The notes below the pieces were generated by a model. That model was not told where the DNA came from and did not search any database. It saw only the letters and a list, made by a program, of their open reading frames with translations. From contig CANJIU010000069.1 of the NCBI GenBank assembly GCA_947474365.1, forward strand, positions 1-51,754: a DNA stretch of 51,754 nucleotides. The letters run 5' to 3'. This DNA is from Opitutia bacterium (GTDB lineage: Bacteria > Verrucomicrobiota > Verrucomicrobiia > Opitutales > Opitutaceae). The first letter of the stretch is position 1, and each line of letters begins with the position of its first letter. A program made the translations under genes and the position numbers. Shown here one piece after another: positions 1 through 9,435 of this stretch.

Positions 1-160
1 GGCCACCGGAACCACTCTCAGACACGGGCAAAAAAGCACCATGCGAGCGACGGCCACGCTGCGCCTCACGGCTTCGACTCTCGCCACCAAAGTTCATTGG
101 CTTGTTCCACGCAAGCCGCCGCGGCTTGATCTGGGTCTCAGAATGACAGCGTTTATCGTC

Positions 161-180
161 GCCCGTCCCGGTCACCGGGC
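161..180 (-). terminator. possible hairpin downstream of the sulfatase operon
   Basis: The arms GCCCG (161-165) and CGGGC (176-180) can pair, and CCCGGT/ACCGGG (167-172/174-179) forms an alternative small palindrome. It sits about 20 nt past the stop of the last sulfatase gene. There is no T-run after it on the minus strand, so a role as terminator is only a guess. I recognise no gene in 1-200. Confidence 0.2.
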
Positions 181-200
181 GGCGGAATCGGGCCGCGTCG

Positions 201-1835
201 TCAGGGCTTCGTGGTTGCCGGAAGCGTCTCGCCGTACGGCGGCTTCCAGGGCCAAGGCACGGCATGCGTGCGATCGGCCCAGCGATTCCACGTGGCAACC
301 ATCTCCTTCGCGCGCGCCGGCTGCGTGTCGGCGAGGTCGTTCATCTCCGTGCGGTCGCGGTTCAAATCGTACAATTCCCACGGGCCGCCGGCGCCCTTGG
401 CGACGAGCTTCCAGTCACCGATGCGCAGCGCGCGGTTGCCTTCGTGTTCCCAAAACAACGCCTCGCGCTTGATTGGCTTGCCGGCAAAGGCCGGCGCCAG
501 GCTGCGGCCTTCCATTGGCTGTACTTTCTTGCCGTCGCGCTCGGTGAGATACTTGACGCCCGCGACGTCGACCGCCGTCGCCATGATGTCGATCAGGTGC
601 CCCGGCTGCGACTCGAACTCGCCCCGCCGGGAAATCCCTTTCGGCCAATGCGCGATCAGCGGCGTGCTGATGCCACCCTCGTGGACAAAGTGTTTGTAGA
701 GACGGAACGGCGTGTTCGAAACGTTGGCCCAGGCCTCGCCGTAGGCAATGAACGTCTCCGCCGGGCCGGGCATCGGCGCCGGGCCCTTCGCCTTCGGGGG
801 ATTGCGGCCCACGGTCTCAGCGCAGGCGCCGTTGTCCTGGAGATAAACAATGAGCGTGTTGTCGAACTGGCCGTTGGCGCGCAACGCCCCGAGCAAGCGC
901 CCGATGCCCTGGTCCATGTTGTCGATCTGCGCCGCGTAGACTTCCATACAACGCGCTTCCCAATCCTTGCGGGCAACCTCGTCCCATTTCCCAAATTGCG
1001 GGCTCAGCTGCCACTCCGGCTTGAGCAGGCCCAGCTTTCGCATCCGCGCGAGGCGCGCCTCACGGATCGGCGTGTAGCCGGCGTCGTACTTGCCATGATA
1101 ACGCGCGATGTCCTCTGGCCTCGCCTGCATCGGCCAATGCGCCGCCGTATAGGCGAGGTAAAGGAAGAACGGTTTCTCCGGCTGACCCTTGGCGTGGTCA
1201 TTCACGAAGCGCACGGCATGGTCGGTGAAGGCGTCAGTGAGAAAGAAGTCCTTTACAGGATACTCCGGGTCGGCGCGGAAGTTGATGCGAGTATTGTCGC
1301 GGGAGAGATGCTCCGGCGTGAAGTAATTCGCGGCCCCGGGAATCACGCCGTAATAGTGGTCGAAGCCGCGTTGCAGGGGCCAGTTGTGCTGCGAACGCCC
1401 TTCCTCGATGTCCTTCGTCACGTGCCATTTTCCGACCGCGTAGGTCCCGTACCCACCGGCGCGCAGCACCTCTGCAATTGTCGCAGTGTCGGCGCGTAGG
1501 TCCCCGGAATACCACTCGTTGATCATCGCCACCGCACTGTAGGGAGCGCGGTCAGTCATGTAGCCCACTCCCGCCTGATGGGGATAAAGGCCGGTCAGCA
1601 GCGAGGCGCGCGTCGGGCAGCACCGCGCGGTGTTGTAGAATTGGGTGAAGCGCAGCCCGCCGGCGGCCAGACTGTCTAGATTGGGCGTCTTGATTTCACC
1701 GCCGAAGCAGCCGAGGTCCGAGTAACCGACGTCATCGGCCAGGATTACGATGATGTTGGGCCGCGTTGATGCCGCCGGGAGCGACGCGACCGAAAGGCCC
1801 AAGGCGAGGCTGGCGAACCGGAAAAGGGATTTCAT
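201..1835 (-). CDS. secreted formylglycine-dependent sulfatase (arylsulfatase family S1)
   Basis: 544 aa. A signal peptide (about residues 1-22, ending ASLPAAS) precedes the alkaline-phosphatase-like sulfatase fold: metal-binding Asp pair in ILADD (D34/D35), then the modification motif C72-C-P-T-R76, whose first Cys would become formylglycine, followed by ASLLTG. A C-terminal LQDNGA segment supplies the usual Asp-Asn metal ligands. Family knowledge: it hydrolyses sulfate esters, here probably on a polysaccharide in the periplasm or outside the cell. Its ATG overlaps the stop of the preceding sulfatase gene (ATGA, 1832-1835), so translation is probably coupled. It is the last gene of the TonB receptor/GH43/sulfatase series. 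No sulfatase-maturing enzyme is encoded in the window. The substrate cannot be told from sequence. Confidence 0.93.
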   Translation of the reverse strand: MKSLFRFASLALGLSVASLPAASTRPNIIVILADDVGYSDLGCFGGEIKTPNLDSLAAGGLRFTQFYNTARCCPTRASLLTGLYPHQAGVGYMTDRAPYSAVAMINEWYSGDLRADTATIAEVLRAGGYGTYAVGKWHVTKDIEEGRSQHNWPLQRGFDHYYGVIPGAANYFTPEHLSRDNTRINFRADPEYPVKDFFLTDAFTDHAVRFVNDHAKGQPEKPFFLYLAYTAAHWPMQARPEDIARYHGKYDAGYTPIREARLARMRKLGLLKPEWQLSPQFGKWDEVARKDWEARCMEVYAAQIDNMDQGIGRLLGALRANGQFDNTLIVYLQDNGACAETVGRNPPKAKGPAPMPGPAETFIAYGEAWANVSNTPFRLYKHFVHEGGISTPLIAHWPKGISRRGEFESQPGHLIDIMATAVDVAGVKYLTERDGKKVQPMEGRSLAPAFAGKPIKREALFWEHEGNRALRIGDWKLVAKGAGGPWELYDLNRDRTEMNDLADTQPARAKEMVATWNRWADRTHAVPWPWKPPYGETLPATTKP

Positions 1836-3265
1836 TTCTTTTTCTTCTTCGCCGCGCCCGTCGGCGCCGGTGGTTCAGCTCGTTTCGGATCGGTGAGAAG
1901 CCGGGGCTCGGCGTAGAGTTTCGCCTCGTCGCCCTGCTCCTTCATCCACGCATCCACCTCGGCACGCAGGCCGGCCAGACGCGCCGCGTGCTTCGGATCG
2001 GCGGCAAGGTTCTTGAGCTCAAGCGGGTCGGCGCGTAAATCGTAGAGTTCCTCACCCGGCCGCTCGTGGTAACGATGGACGACAAACGCCGCCGCCGGAT
2101 CGGTCTTCGCTTTTTCCACCCAGCTGCCGAAATAGGCGCCGGAATCAGGTCCCTGCACGATGTCGACGTGGGTCGAATAATAGTACTCGGGATGCAGGTT
2201 GCGGATGTATTTCCAATCCGAGGTGCGCACGCTCCGCGTCGGATAGATGTTCATCCGGCCGTCGTTGCTGTGCGTGGTGAAAATCCGTTCGCGGTGCTCC
2301 AACTTCGGGTTCCGCATCACGCCGACGAAGGAGCGCCCGTCGATCCCCTGCGGCGCCGCCCCGCCGCCGACGTCCACCAGCGTGGGCAGAATGTCGATCC
2401 AGCTGACCATTGCGGCCGTGCGCCCGCCCGGCGCGATTTTTCCCGGCCAGACGGCAATCATCGGCGTGCGAATACCACCATCGTAACAACTCCACTTGCC
2501 GAAGGGCCACTGCGCCCCGTGGTCGCTCGTGTGCAGGAAAAACGTGTTGCGGCCCAGCACCTCGTTCGCCGCGTCGTACGCCGCGCCGAGTTCGGCATCC
2601 ATGCGTCCGATCGCGGCCAGGTAACGCATGCGCGACGTCCGCGTCGCCGGCGTGTCCACGTGATTGCGCGGGATCGTGACGCGGTCGGCGCTATAGCCCT
2701 CTCCTTCCGTCGGCCACGGCACATGCGGCCAGTTGGTGCCGAAGAAAATGGCCAGCGGCCGGTCGCTCTTCCGGGCGCGGAGCCACTTGATGCCCTCGGG
2801 AATCGCGATGTCTTCGTGATACTTGTCGTGCGCGAAATAATCGAAGCCGTAGTCGCCGGTGTGCTGGTAATGCGATACCTTGCCGAATGAAACCACCTCG
2901 TAGCCGAGGTCGTGCAGATAGGCCGGCAGCTTCTTGATTTCGGCGCGCGGCTTCGAATGATTGGCCTCTGCGCCGTTTCGCGCCGGCATCATCCCGGTGA
3001 GCAACGCGGCCCGGCTCGGCGCGCAGCTTGGCGACGCCACAAAGGCACGCTCAAACGTCAGCCCCGCGTCCGCAATCCGCTGCATGTTTGGCGTCTTCAC
3101 TTCCTTCGAACCATAGACGGTGGAATCGAGCATGCTGTGATCGTCCGAGAGGAAAACCACGAGGTTGGGCCGGGCGGCGTCAGCGGCGCCGAGCCGCGCC
3201 GCACCGAGACCGAGCGACACCAGGAGCAACGACAAACGGAGGGGGCGCATGGAATGAAATCTCAT
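1832..3265 (-). CDS. secreted sulfatase, N-sulfoglucosamine sulfohydrolase-like
   Basis: 477 aa from an ATG at 3265 that overlaps the upstream stop as ATGA. The open frame extends further upstream, but this start gives the signal peptide directly (about residues 1-30, LSLLLVSLGLGAARLGAADA) and fits the overlap pattern of the operon. Sulfatase fold: PNLVVFLSDDHS (D41/D42), then C81-A-P-S-R85 AALLTG, the formylglycine motif. The spacing, the short DDHS motif and the region reading LPAYLHDLGYEV..GKVSH resemble the heparan N-sulfatase (SGSH)-like branch, an assignment by pattern recall only. Product is likely periplasmic. Coupled on both sides to sulfatases, it probably removes a different sulfate from the same glycan. 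Confidence 0.92.
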   Translation of the reverse strand: MRFHSMRPLRLSLLLVSLGLGAARLGAADAARPNLVVFLSDDHSMLDSTVYGSKEVKTPNMQRIADAGLTFERAFVASPSCAPSRAALLTGMMPARNGAEANHSKPRAEIKKLPAYLHDLGYEVVSFGKVSHYQHTGDYGFDYFAHDKYHEDIAIPEGIKWLRARKSDRPLAIFFGTNWPHVPWPTEGEGYSADRVTIPRNHVDTPATRTSRMRYLAAIGRMDAELGAAYDAANEVLGRNTFFLHTSDHGAQWPFGKWSCYDGGIRTPMIAVWPGKIAPGGRTAAMVSWIDILPTLVDVGGGAAPQGIDGRSFVGVMRNPKLEHRERIFTTHSNDGRMNIYPTRSVRTSDWKYIRNLHPEYYYSTHVDIVQGPDSGAYFGSWVEKAKTDPAAAFVVHRYHERPGEELYDLRADPLELKNLAADPKHAARLAGLRAEVDAWMKEQGDEAKLYAEPRLLTDPKRAEPPAPTGAAKKKKK

Positions 3266-4644
3266 TTCGCTTTCGGCAACGAGCCGCGCCACTCCAGGGC
3301 GAGCCGGGTGAGTTCGCGGGCCACCTCGGGTTTGGCGGCGGCAACGTTATGAGCCTCCTTCTGGTCTGACGTGAGATCGTAGAGCTGGGCATCGGAGCCG
3401 TCGGCGTTGATGAGCAGTTTCCAATTGTCGCGCCGCACCGCCACGTTCGGGCTGCGATCGTTGCCGAACTTGAACGACTCCCCGTTGCGGCCGTATTCCC
3501 AGAAAAGCGGACCGCGCTTCGGCGCCGCCCCACCCTTCCACAGGGCGGAGACATCCACGCCATCGAACCGATGCTCGCGGGGCAGCGTCGCCCCCGCGAT
3601 CGCGGCAATGGTCGGGAAAAGATCTACTGCGATCGAGATCGCCCGGTCCTCGACGCGGCCCGCCGGAACGCGCCCGGGCCAGCGCACGATGAACGGCATC
3701 CGAATGCCGCCCTCCCACAGTTGCAGTTTGCTGCCGCGGAAGCCCCCGGAGCGCGCTCCGTCAAAGGTTGGCAGCGCCCCATTGTCGCTCGTGAAAATCA
3801 CGACCGTGTTTTCCTCCAGCCCGCGCGCCTTCAGCCCGTCGAGCAGCCGGCCGATCTGTTTGTCGAGCTCAGCCAGCACGGGATGGAAATTCTTCGGGAG
3901 TTCCTTCTTGTCCGAAATTTCATCCGGCACCCACGGCGTGTGCACGTCATCGGGCCAGAGATTGATGAAGCAGGGCGAACCGCGGTGGCGGTCGAGGAAG
4001 TCGAGGGTCTTGTCGACGAAGAAAGCCGTGCGATCCCAGCGTTTCACCTTGTCCTTGTCCGACCAGATCCAATTCGTCGCCGTGATGTCCGGGTGCGGCT
4101 CCGGGCTTTCGTAGGTGCCCGCGTTTTCGTCATAACCATACGCCGCGAACTTCGGCGCCTCCGTCACATCACGCCCGCCGCCGAGGTGCCATTTCCCGAA
4201 ATGAGCCGTCGCGTAGCCGGCTGCCTTCATCACCCGCGGCAGCGAAGGCGCCTTGGGGTCGAGAAAGTCCGCCATCTCGCAGGCCGCGTTGCCCTTCTTC
4301 GTCTGGAGGAAACTCGTGATCCGCCACCGGCCAGGGTACATTCCCGTGATGATTCCGCATCGCGAGGGCGAGCAGATCGGTGACGCGGAATAATACTGCG
4401 TAAACCGCGTGCCTTCCGCCGCCAGCCGGTCGATCCGCGGCGTCGGCGCCTGTTTGCCGCCGTAGCAGCCCAGATCGCCGATGCCCATGTCGTCGGCGAG
4501 AATGACGAGCACGTTCGGTTTGACCGGCGCGCCCGCGCCGGCGGCGACTGCGCCGAGGGCCAGACCGAGCGGGAGACAGCCGCGCACGAGCGCGCGCAGC
4601 AACGAGCGCGACCGAGGCGCCAGATTCAGGGGAGAGGTTCTCAT
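3262..4644 (-). CDS. secreted formylglycine-dependent sulfatase
   Basis: 460 aa. The ATG at 4644 overlaps the GH43 stop (ATGA, 4641-4644). Earlier in-frame ATGs exist, but they would add about 50 Arg-rich residues lying inside the GH43 gene and would place the hydrophobic leader internally. The leader is long and Arg-rich (MRTSPLNLAPRSRSLL, then a hydrophobic stretch to about residue 38), possibly Tat or Sec type. Catalytic features: NVLVILADDMG (D51/D52), C91-S-P-S-R95 followed by CGIITGMYPG, and the later FTSDNGA segment. Of the three linked sulfatases this one looks most like the arylsulfatase A type. Downstream it is coupled by ATGA to the next sulfatase. Substrate unknown; context implies a sulfated polysaccharide that also carries GH43-labile sugars. 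Confidence 0.92.
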   Translation of the reverse strand: MRTSPLNLAPRSRSLLRALVRGCLPLGLALGAVAAGAGAPVKPNVLVILADDMGIGDLGCYGGKQAPTPRIDRLAAEGTRFTQYYSASPICSPSRCGIITGMYPGRWRITSFLQTKKGNAACEMADFLDPKAPSLPRVMKAAGYATAHFGKWHLGGGRDVTEAPKFAAYGYDENAGTYESPEPHPDITATNWIWSDKDKVKRWDRTAFFVDKTLDFLDRHRGSPCFINLWPDDVHTPWVPDEISDKKELPKNFHPVLAELDKQIGRLLDGLKARGLEENTVVIFTSDNGALPTFDGARSGGFRGSKLQLWEGGIRMPFIVRWPGRVPAGRVEDRAISIAVDLFPTIAAIAGATLPREHRFDGVDVSALWKGGAAPKRGPLFWEYGRNGESFKFGNDRSPNVAVRRDNWKLLINADGSDAQLYDLTSDQKEAHNVAAAKPEVARELTRLALEWRGSLPKAK

Positions 4645-6215
4645 GGAGCAAAAAGTTTCTCGTCGCCGGGAGTGGCGGAAAAGGTGCCAAAACTTGCCGC
4701 GGCTCCGCTGCTGCCGCTCACGATCACACCGGTTCGCACCCCGCGATCCCACGGCGGAAGAAAGCTGCCATCCGTCTCGCCGGCGAGTTCCCGCCACCGT
4801 CCATCGGCGGCCTGGATCGCAAAGCGGAAACGGTTCCCATCAATGCAGGCCACCCGCATACGAATCGGTTTCCCCGGCAGCGCCTCCGCTTCCGCCACCT
4901 TGAACCGCTGGCCCTTCTGCTCGCTCCAGACCTGGACCTTCCGCCCATCGGTCGCGAGCGCGAGATGGTTGGCGCGGTCACCGAAAATCACCAACCCCGC
5001 CAGCGCGCCCTGCGTCAGTGACTTCGGATCAACCGATGTCTCGGCGACAAACGACGGCACCGTGATCGACTGCACGGCGGCGGCCGGTTCGCTGCCGGCT
5101 TCGAGCGTGAGTTTTCCACCTTTCACGCGCGCGGACGGCTTGCGGCCGAGAATCCATTGCCAACCGGGCGCAAGATCGCCGTCGCGGCCAAAATTGTCCC
5201 GCACCAGCGTGATGTCTTTCTGCGCGGTGGCCGACTTCGGTCCGGCCGTCCGCGTGCTGGCGCCCCGCCCGCCGTTGATCGTCGGCCAGCCGTCGGCGCC
5301 GAAGACGACCTCGTCGAGCAACATCTCCCGCCCCGTGGCCACGAATCCCTTCTGCGCGTAGGCGTGGTAAAGCAGCCAGGTGCGCCCCTCGGGATCCGCC
5401 ACGATGCTGCCGTGCCCGGGACAGCGCCAGGCCGCGTTGCCGGCGAGAATCGGATTCGCGGGCGCTTTCTCCCATGGTCCGGCCATGTCCTTCGCGCGCG
5501 CGACGCCGAGCGCGTAATTGCAATTTCGTCCACAGCACGCACCACCCGAATAAAAGAGATAATACCAGTCGCCGCGGCGCAGCACAAAAGGCCCCTCGAC
5601 CACCGCGCCCTCCCACTTCGCATCGTTGCGCAGGATCTCCCGCTTCTCGCCCACGAGCGCGAGCCCGTCATCGCGCAACCGCTGCAGCCAGATCGGAGTG
5701 GGCAGCTTCTTGCTATTGCCATCTTCCTTCCAGAGCAACCAGCGCACGCCCTGCGCATCCGTAAACGGCATCGCGTCGATCGAGCCCGCTTCCTGGGCGA
5801 TGAGCGGCCCGTGATCCGTGTAGGGCCCGCCCGGATGCGTCGCTGTCGCCACCGCGACCGCGAGCCGATTGCTCGCGGCCTCGCGCGCCGTGTAGTAGAC
5901 GAAGAATTTCCCCTGATACTGCGAGATTTCCGGCGCCCAGAAATTGGCTTTCGCCCAGACCGGCATCTGGGTGAAGACATGACCCTTGATTTCCCAGTTC
6001 ACCAGGTCCCGCGAATGCAGCAGGGGAAAATGCGGCGCCCACTCCGACGACGTCGCCGCCGCCCAATAATCGTCGCCCACCCGAATGACGGACGGGTCGG
6101 GATAGTCTCCGGCTCGCACCGGATTCTGGAATTGGAAGGCGTTTCCGACCGGCGCCGCGCCAGCCCAGAAAGCCAGCGCCAAGGCGCCGACCAAAACGAA
6201 ACAGGTTCTCGTCAT
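4641..6215 (-). CDS. secreted glycoside hydrolase family 43 protein with C-terminal beta-sandwich
   Basis: 524 aa with a signal peptide (about 1-21, ending AGAAP). The five-bladed propeller catalytic domain covers about 30-320. Candidate catalytic residues: base D40 in DYPDPSV, pKa modulator D147 in SIDAMPF and acid E208 in VVEGPF, the arrangement expected for GH43. WAPEIS and YYLFYSGG are further family motifs. Residues from about 345 on form a second domain consistent with the beta-sandwich that accompanies many GH43 enzymes. Family activities include alpha-L-arabinofuranosidase, beta-xylosidase and exo-galactanase; the sequence alone does not choose. It lies 60 bp downstream of a TonB receptor and is ATGA-coupled to three sulfatases, so it probably trims neutral side sugars of a sulfated glycan. 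Confidence 0.93.
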   Translation of the reverse strand: MTRTCFVLVGALALAFWAGAAPVGNAFQFQNPVRAGDYPDPSVIRVGDDYWAAATSSEWAPHFPLLHSRDLVNWEIKGHVFTQMPVWAKANFWAPEISQYQGKFFVYYTAREAASNRLAVAVATATHPGGPYTDHGPLIAQEAGSIDAMPFTDAQGVRWLLWKEDGNSKKLPTPIWLQRLRDDGLALVGEKREILRNDAKWEGAVVEGPFVLRRGDWYYLFYSGGACCGRNCNYALGVARAKDMAGPWEKAPANPILAGNAAWRCPGHGSIVADPEGRTWLLYHAYAQKGFVATGREMLLDEVVFGADGWPTINGGRGASTRTAGPKSATAQKDITLVRDNFGRDGDLAPGWQWILGRKPSARVKGGKLTLEAGSEPAAAVQSITVPSFVAETSVDPKSLTQGALAGLVIFGDRANHLALATDGRKVQVWSEQKGQRFKVAEAEALPGKPIRMRVACIDGNRFRFAIQAADGRWRELAGETDGSFLPPWDRGVRTGVIVSGSSGAAASFGTFSATPGDEKLFAP

Positions 6216-6230
6216 GAGGTTTCTTATGAG

Positions 6231-6260
6231 CAGCGAATGAACGCGAATCGACGCAAATGA
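6231..6260. repeat. three degenerate tandem decamers between TonB receptor and GH43 genes
   Basis: Three 10-mers run head to tail: CAGCGAATGA, ACGCGAATCG, ACGCAAATGA (loose consensus acGCgAATgA). They fill most of the 60-bp gap between the receptor stop and the GH43 start. Similar short-period arrays occur at 21875-21904 and 31586-31612. Function is unknown. Confidence 0.5.
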
Positions 6261-6275
6261 TCTCCCGACCGTCGT

Positions 6276-9200
6276 TCAGAACGTGAACGTCGTGCTCAGG
6301 GAAATTTGCCGGGGAACGCCGCGCGCCCAGTCGAGGACGCCGCCGCCAAGGTTGGTGCGAATCGGCTCAAGATCGTCGTTATTGAGGAGATTTCGCACGT
6401 TGAGCTGCACGCGCCAGCCGACCTTGTGTCCGCCGAACACCTGAGTCTTTCCGCCGTAGCCCAGCAGCAAATCGAGGGCAAACTGGGCCGGGCCGAAGAT
6501 CGGCTTCGTCACATCATCGCCCGATGAACCATCCGGGAAAAGCCGCTGCTGCAGGCCCAGCATCGTGTGGTCGAGCCAGCGGACACCGCCACCCACATTC
6601 AGGCCCTTGAGCATCCCTTCGCTGAAACGATAGTTGCTGAACAGACTTGCCCGCCACTCGCGCTGCCGGAATCGGGGAAGGTTGTTGCGCAATTGCTGGC
6701 GCAGAATCTCCGCCGCAATCGCCTGATCGTAATACTGGTGCACGGTACGCGCGTCGGTCGGGGAAATGGTCACCCGGTCCCACCCGAGTCCGCCAAACTG
6801 CTGCCAGACCGGGAGCCGGCGCGCCGTCCACTGGGCGAAGTCGAGGTCCTTGTTGAAGACTCGCGTGTGCTGCTGGCCGCCGGCCAGGCGAAGATCCCAA
6901 TTGCTGGTAATCCGGGCCACGAGCGTCACGTCGACACCTGTGGCAATCTTGTCCTCCACCGAGCGATAAACCTCTCCCCGCGTGACGGGGTCGAAACCAT
7001 CGGCGGCTACGGTGGCGATGCCCGCCGGACGGTCGGTGCCGCGGAGACGCTGTTCGATGACCGATGAAGCCGTCCGCACATTCTGTCCGTCACCAATCAG
7101 GTTGTGTTGATTTTCCTTATAAAAATTCACCCGCAGCGAAATCGCGTCCTGCCGGAGCCCCATGCTGAAACCGAAATCATGACCCTCGCTGGAGATGCCG
7201 GGGATCAGATGGTTGTAGGGATCGAGGAACCCGGGCGGCAGGGCCGTGTTGTTGGAACGACTGCCGAACACGGAAAGCCAGCGCAGTGCGTGCACCACGG
7301 TGCCGTAGGAGTATGTGGTGGTGCTGTCGTCGAGGGCGGCCTTCGTGTCGAAGGCAGCGCGCGACAACGGTACGAACAATCCCTGCTGGTCGCCGGGCGC
7401 CAGGCGGTCGCCGCGCACCAGCGCCGCCGGCGAGATCAGGTAGCTCGCAAATTGATCGACGCGCCGACCGGCGAAGACGTTGAGCCGATCCTGCAGAAAG
7501 TAGCTCTGCAGGGCGAGCATCCCGGTGTCGATTTCCTTGCGCGAGCCACCAGTCCCGGAGGAACGCCCGCCGGGATGATCGAACATCGTGGCCTGAAACG
7601 TCTCGTTGCGCAGCGAGTCCGCGTACGTCCAAGGGCCGAAGAGCCGGGCGTCGCCTGTGTTCACTCCCGGCAGCGCCCGCGCCGTGAACGACCCCGATGC
7701 CGGGTCGAGATAGAAACGCGAGCGGATGAGCCGGCTGTTGTTGAGGAGGTCGCCGGTGGCGAACGACGGATTGCCGAGAATCATCGCCCGCGACACCTGC
7801 GAGCGATCTTCGTCGACCCGGCGCGACGCGAGCACGGCGAACCGGTGACGGCCAAAGAAGCGCGCGACATTGCTGAAGTGCTTTTGGAAATCGAATTCGT
7901 AGGAGGTCGTGAGCCGAAGTTCCTTCGTGACGTTGCGCACCTCGCTGCCGGTCGGGAACGACTCGATGTAGAGCCGCCCGGCGTCGGGGTTGAGGGCCGT
8001 CTGCCGCACCGTGGCGGTGCCACCGGGGAGATAGCGGTTCGGGTCGGCGAAAATATTGACCGATTCCGCGTTGTCGAAAGGTCCGCCGAGCAACTCCGCC
8101 ACCGCCTCATAGTTGAAGCCCAACTCCACAAAGAGGTCGTTGGTCATCTTCTGCTCGATCGCGCCGCGGAGGACTTTGCCGTGAAGGAGGTTGATCCGGC
8201 CGCCGACGCGGACATCGCGGTCGGTCGGATAAATCGAGTTGTCGATCAGAGCGGCGTCGCGCGTATCGACGGCGTTGTTGAGCTGATGGGGACCGCGGGT
8301 GAGCGCGGAGCCGTTCCAGACGAGGACGGACGAGCCGGTGCCGCCGTAGGAAAATACCCGGAGCGCGTTGGCATTCCGGTTCAGCAGAGGAAACGCCGTG
8401 GCCGTGATCGAGGCGTTGCCCGTCGAGTTGTCGTAGAGCGCCCGACCACCGGCGACCCACGGGCTGACAAAATCCTGCGCGATGTAGTTGCTGGCGTTGG
8501 AGGCGCGCTGGCCGATCTTCTCGCCACTGAGACGGAGCGTCGTGGTCGGCGTAATTCTCCAAGTCAGGGCACCGAAGGCGCGCGACTGGCGGTTGAACGC
8601 ATCCTCGACCGCGCCCTTGCCTTCGTTGCGCACGGCAACAAAGCGGAGGGCGAGCTTCTGCGGAACGAGCGTGCGGTTGACGTCGATCGTGCCGCGGAGC
8701 GAGCCGTTGTTGTCGCCCCGGAACGTGACTTCATCCGCGTTGCGCATGAGCGCACGCTTGGTCGAGGTGTCGATGGCGCCGCCGGCGTTGCCGAGCCCAA
8801 AGAGGATCGACTGCGGGCCGTTGGCGATGGTGAGCCGTTCGATGTTGTAGAGATCGCTCGGAAGATTGGTGGAGTAGAAGTCGGCCGACGTCGTGATGGC
8901 GTCGAAGCCCCGCGCCCGCCCGCTCGCGCGCGTCGTCGTGATGCCGCCGTTCGGACCGGTGTTCTGATCGGTAATATTGTTGTTGTTGGAGCTGAAGGCC
9001 ACGGCCTCCTCGATGGTCGTCGCGCCGATGTCGTTGAGAAACTCGAGCGTCATCACGTCGACCTGCGCGGCGATGTCCTTGAGCGGAGTATTGACGCGGC
9101 TGCCCGCCAGCGAACTGGTCGCGACGTACCCCTTCTCCGACGCGGCGCTGGTGATGAAGGGCGAAAGCTCAATCGCCTCTTCCCGAGCCGTGGACGACGG

Positions 9201-9305
9201 CGTCGAGGTGGATTGCGCCCGTATCGGCCCAGTGATGAGCACGGCCACAAGCAAGGCGGTCACGCCGGCGTGATGCGGCAAAATTCGGAACGAGAGGGTC
9301 GGCAT
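6276..9305 (-). CDS. TonB-dependent receptor (Opitutaceae type)
   Basis: 1009 aa from ATG 9305. A longer frame to 9395 exists, but the chosen start places the signal peptide (TALLVAVLITGPIRA, cleavage near residue 30) at the N-terminus. Residues 45-80 carry the clade signature IELSPFITS..KGYVATSSLAGSR. A plug domain follows (about 70-190, with IERLTIANGPQSILFG) and a long beta-barrel ends in an aromatic residue (LSTTFTF), as outer-membrane proteins do. Role: active uptake of an oligosaccharide across the outer membrane using TonB energy. It is the first gene of the segment that leads into GH43 and three sulfatases, and 130 bp follow the preceding hydrolase gene. I see no SusD-like partner, as is usual outside Bacteroidota. 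Confidence 0.95.
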   Translation of the reverse strand: MPTLSFRILPHHAGVTALLVAVLITGPIRAQSTSTPSSTAREEAIELSPFITSAASEKGYVATSSLAGSRVNTPLKDIAAQVDVMTLEFLNDIGATTIEEAVAFSSNNNNITDQNTGPNGGITTTRASGRARGFDAITTSADFYSTNLPSDLYNIERLTIANGPQSILFGLGNAGGAIDTSTKRALMRNADEVTFRGDNNGSLRGTIDVNRTLVPQKLALRFVAVRNEGKGAVEDAFNRQSRAFGALTWRITPTTTLRLSGEKIGQRASNASNYIAQDFVSPWVAGGRALYDNSTGNASITATAFPLLNRNANALRVFSYGGTGSSVLVWNGSALTRGPHQLNNAVDTRDAALIDNSIYPTDRDVRVGGRINLLHGKVLRGAIEQKMTNDLFVELGFNYEAVAELLGGPFDNAESVNIFADPNRYLPGGTATVRQTALNPDAGRLYIESFPTGSEVRNVTKELRLTTSYEFDFQKHFSNVARFFGRHRFAVLASRRVDEDRSQVSRAMILGNPSFATGDLLNNSRLIRSRFYLDPASGSFTARALPGVNTGDARLFGPWTYADSLRNETFQATMFDHPGGRSSGTGGSRKEIDTGMLALQSYFLQDRLNVFAGRRVDQFASYLISPAALVRGDRLAPGDQQGLFVPLSRAAFDTKAALDDSTTTYSYGTVVHALRWLSVFGSRSNNTALPPGFLDPYNHLIPGISSEGHDFGFSMGLRQDAISLRVNFYKENQHNLIGDGQNVRTASSVIEQRLRGTDRPAGIATVAADGFDPVTRGEVYRSVEDKIATGVDVTLVARITSNWDLRLAGGQQHTRVFNKDLDFAQWTARRLPVWQQFGGLGWDRVTISPTDARTVHQYYDQAIAAEILRQQLRNNLPRFRQREWRASLFSNYRFSEGMLKGLNVGGGVRWLDHTMLGLQQRLFPDGSSGDDVTKPIFGPAQFALDLLLGYGGKTQVFGGHKVGWRVQLNVRNLLNNDDLEPIRTNLGGGVLDWARGVPRQISLSTTFTF

Positions 9306-9435
9306 GGCAAATACGGGGTTGGTGCGGCAGGCGCAGGGGAAGAGATCGCCGCCACACTGCGCCCCATGTTCGAGAACGAGAAGCACCGACCACACACATT
9401 CGGCTGATGATTTCGCACCTGCCGCGGCAGCGGCA

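Noticed and set aside
7104..9407. Plus-strand open frame of 767 codons opposite the TonB receptor
   Set aside because: Arginine/valine-rich antisense reading caused by high GC; no motifs, and the minus-strand receptor is certain.
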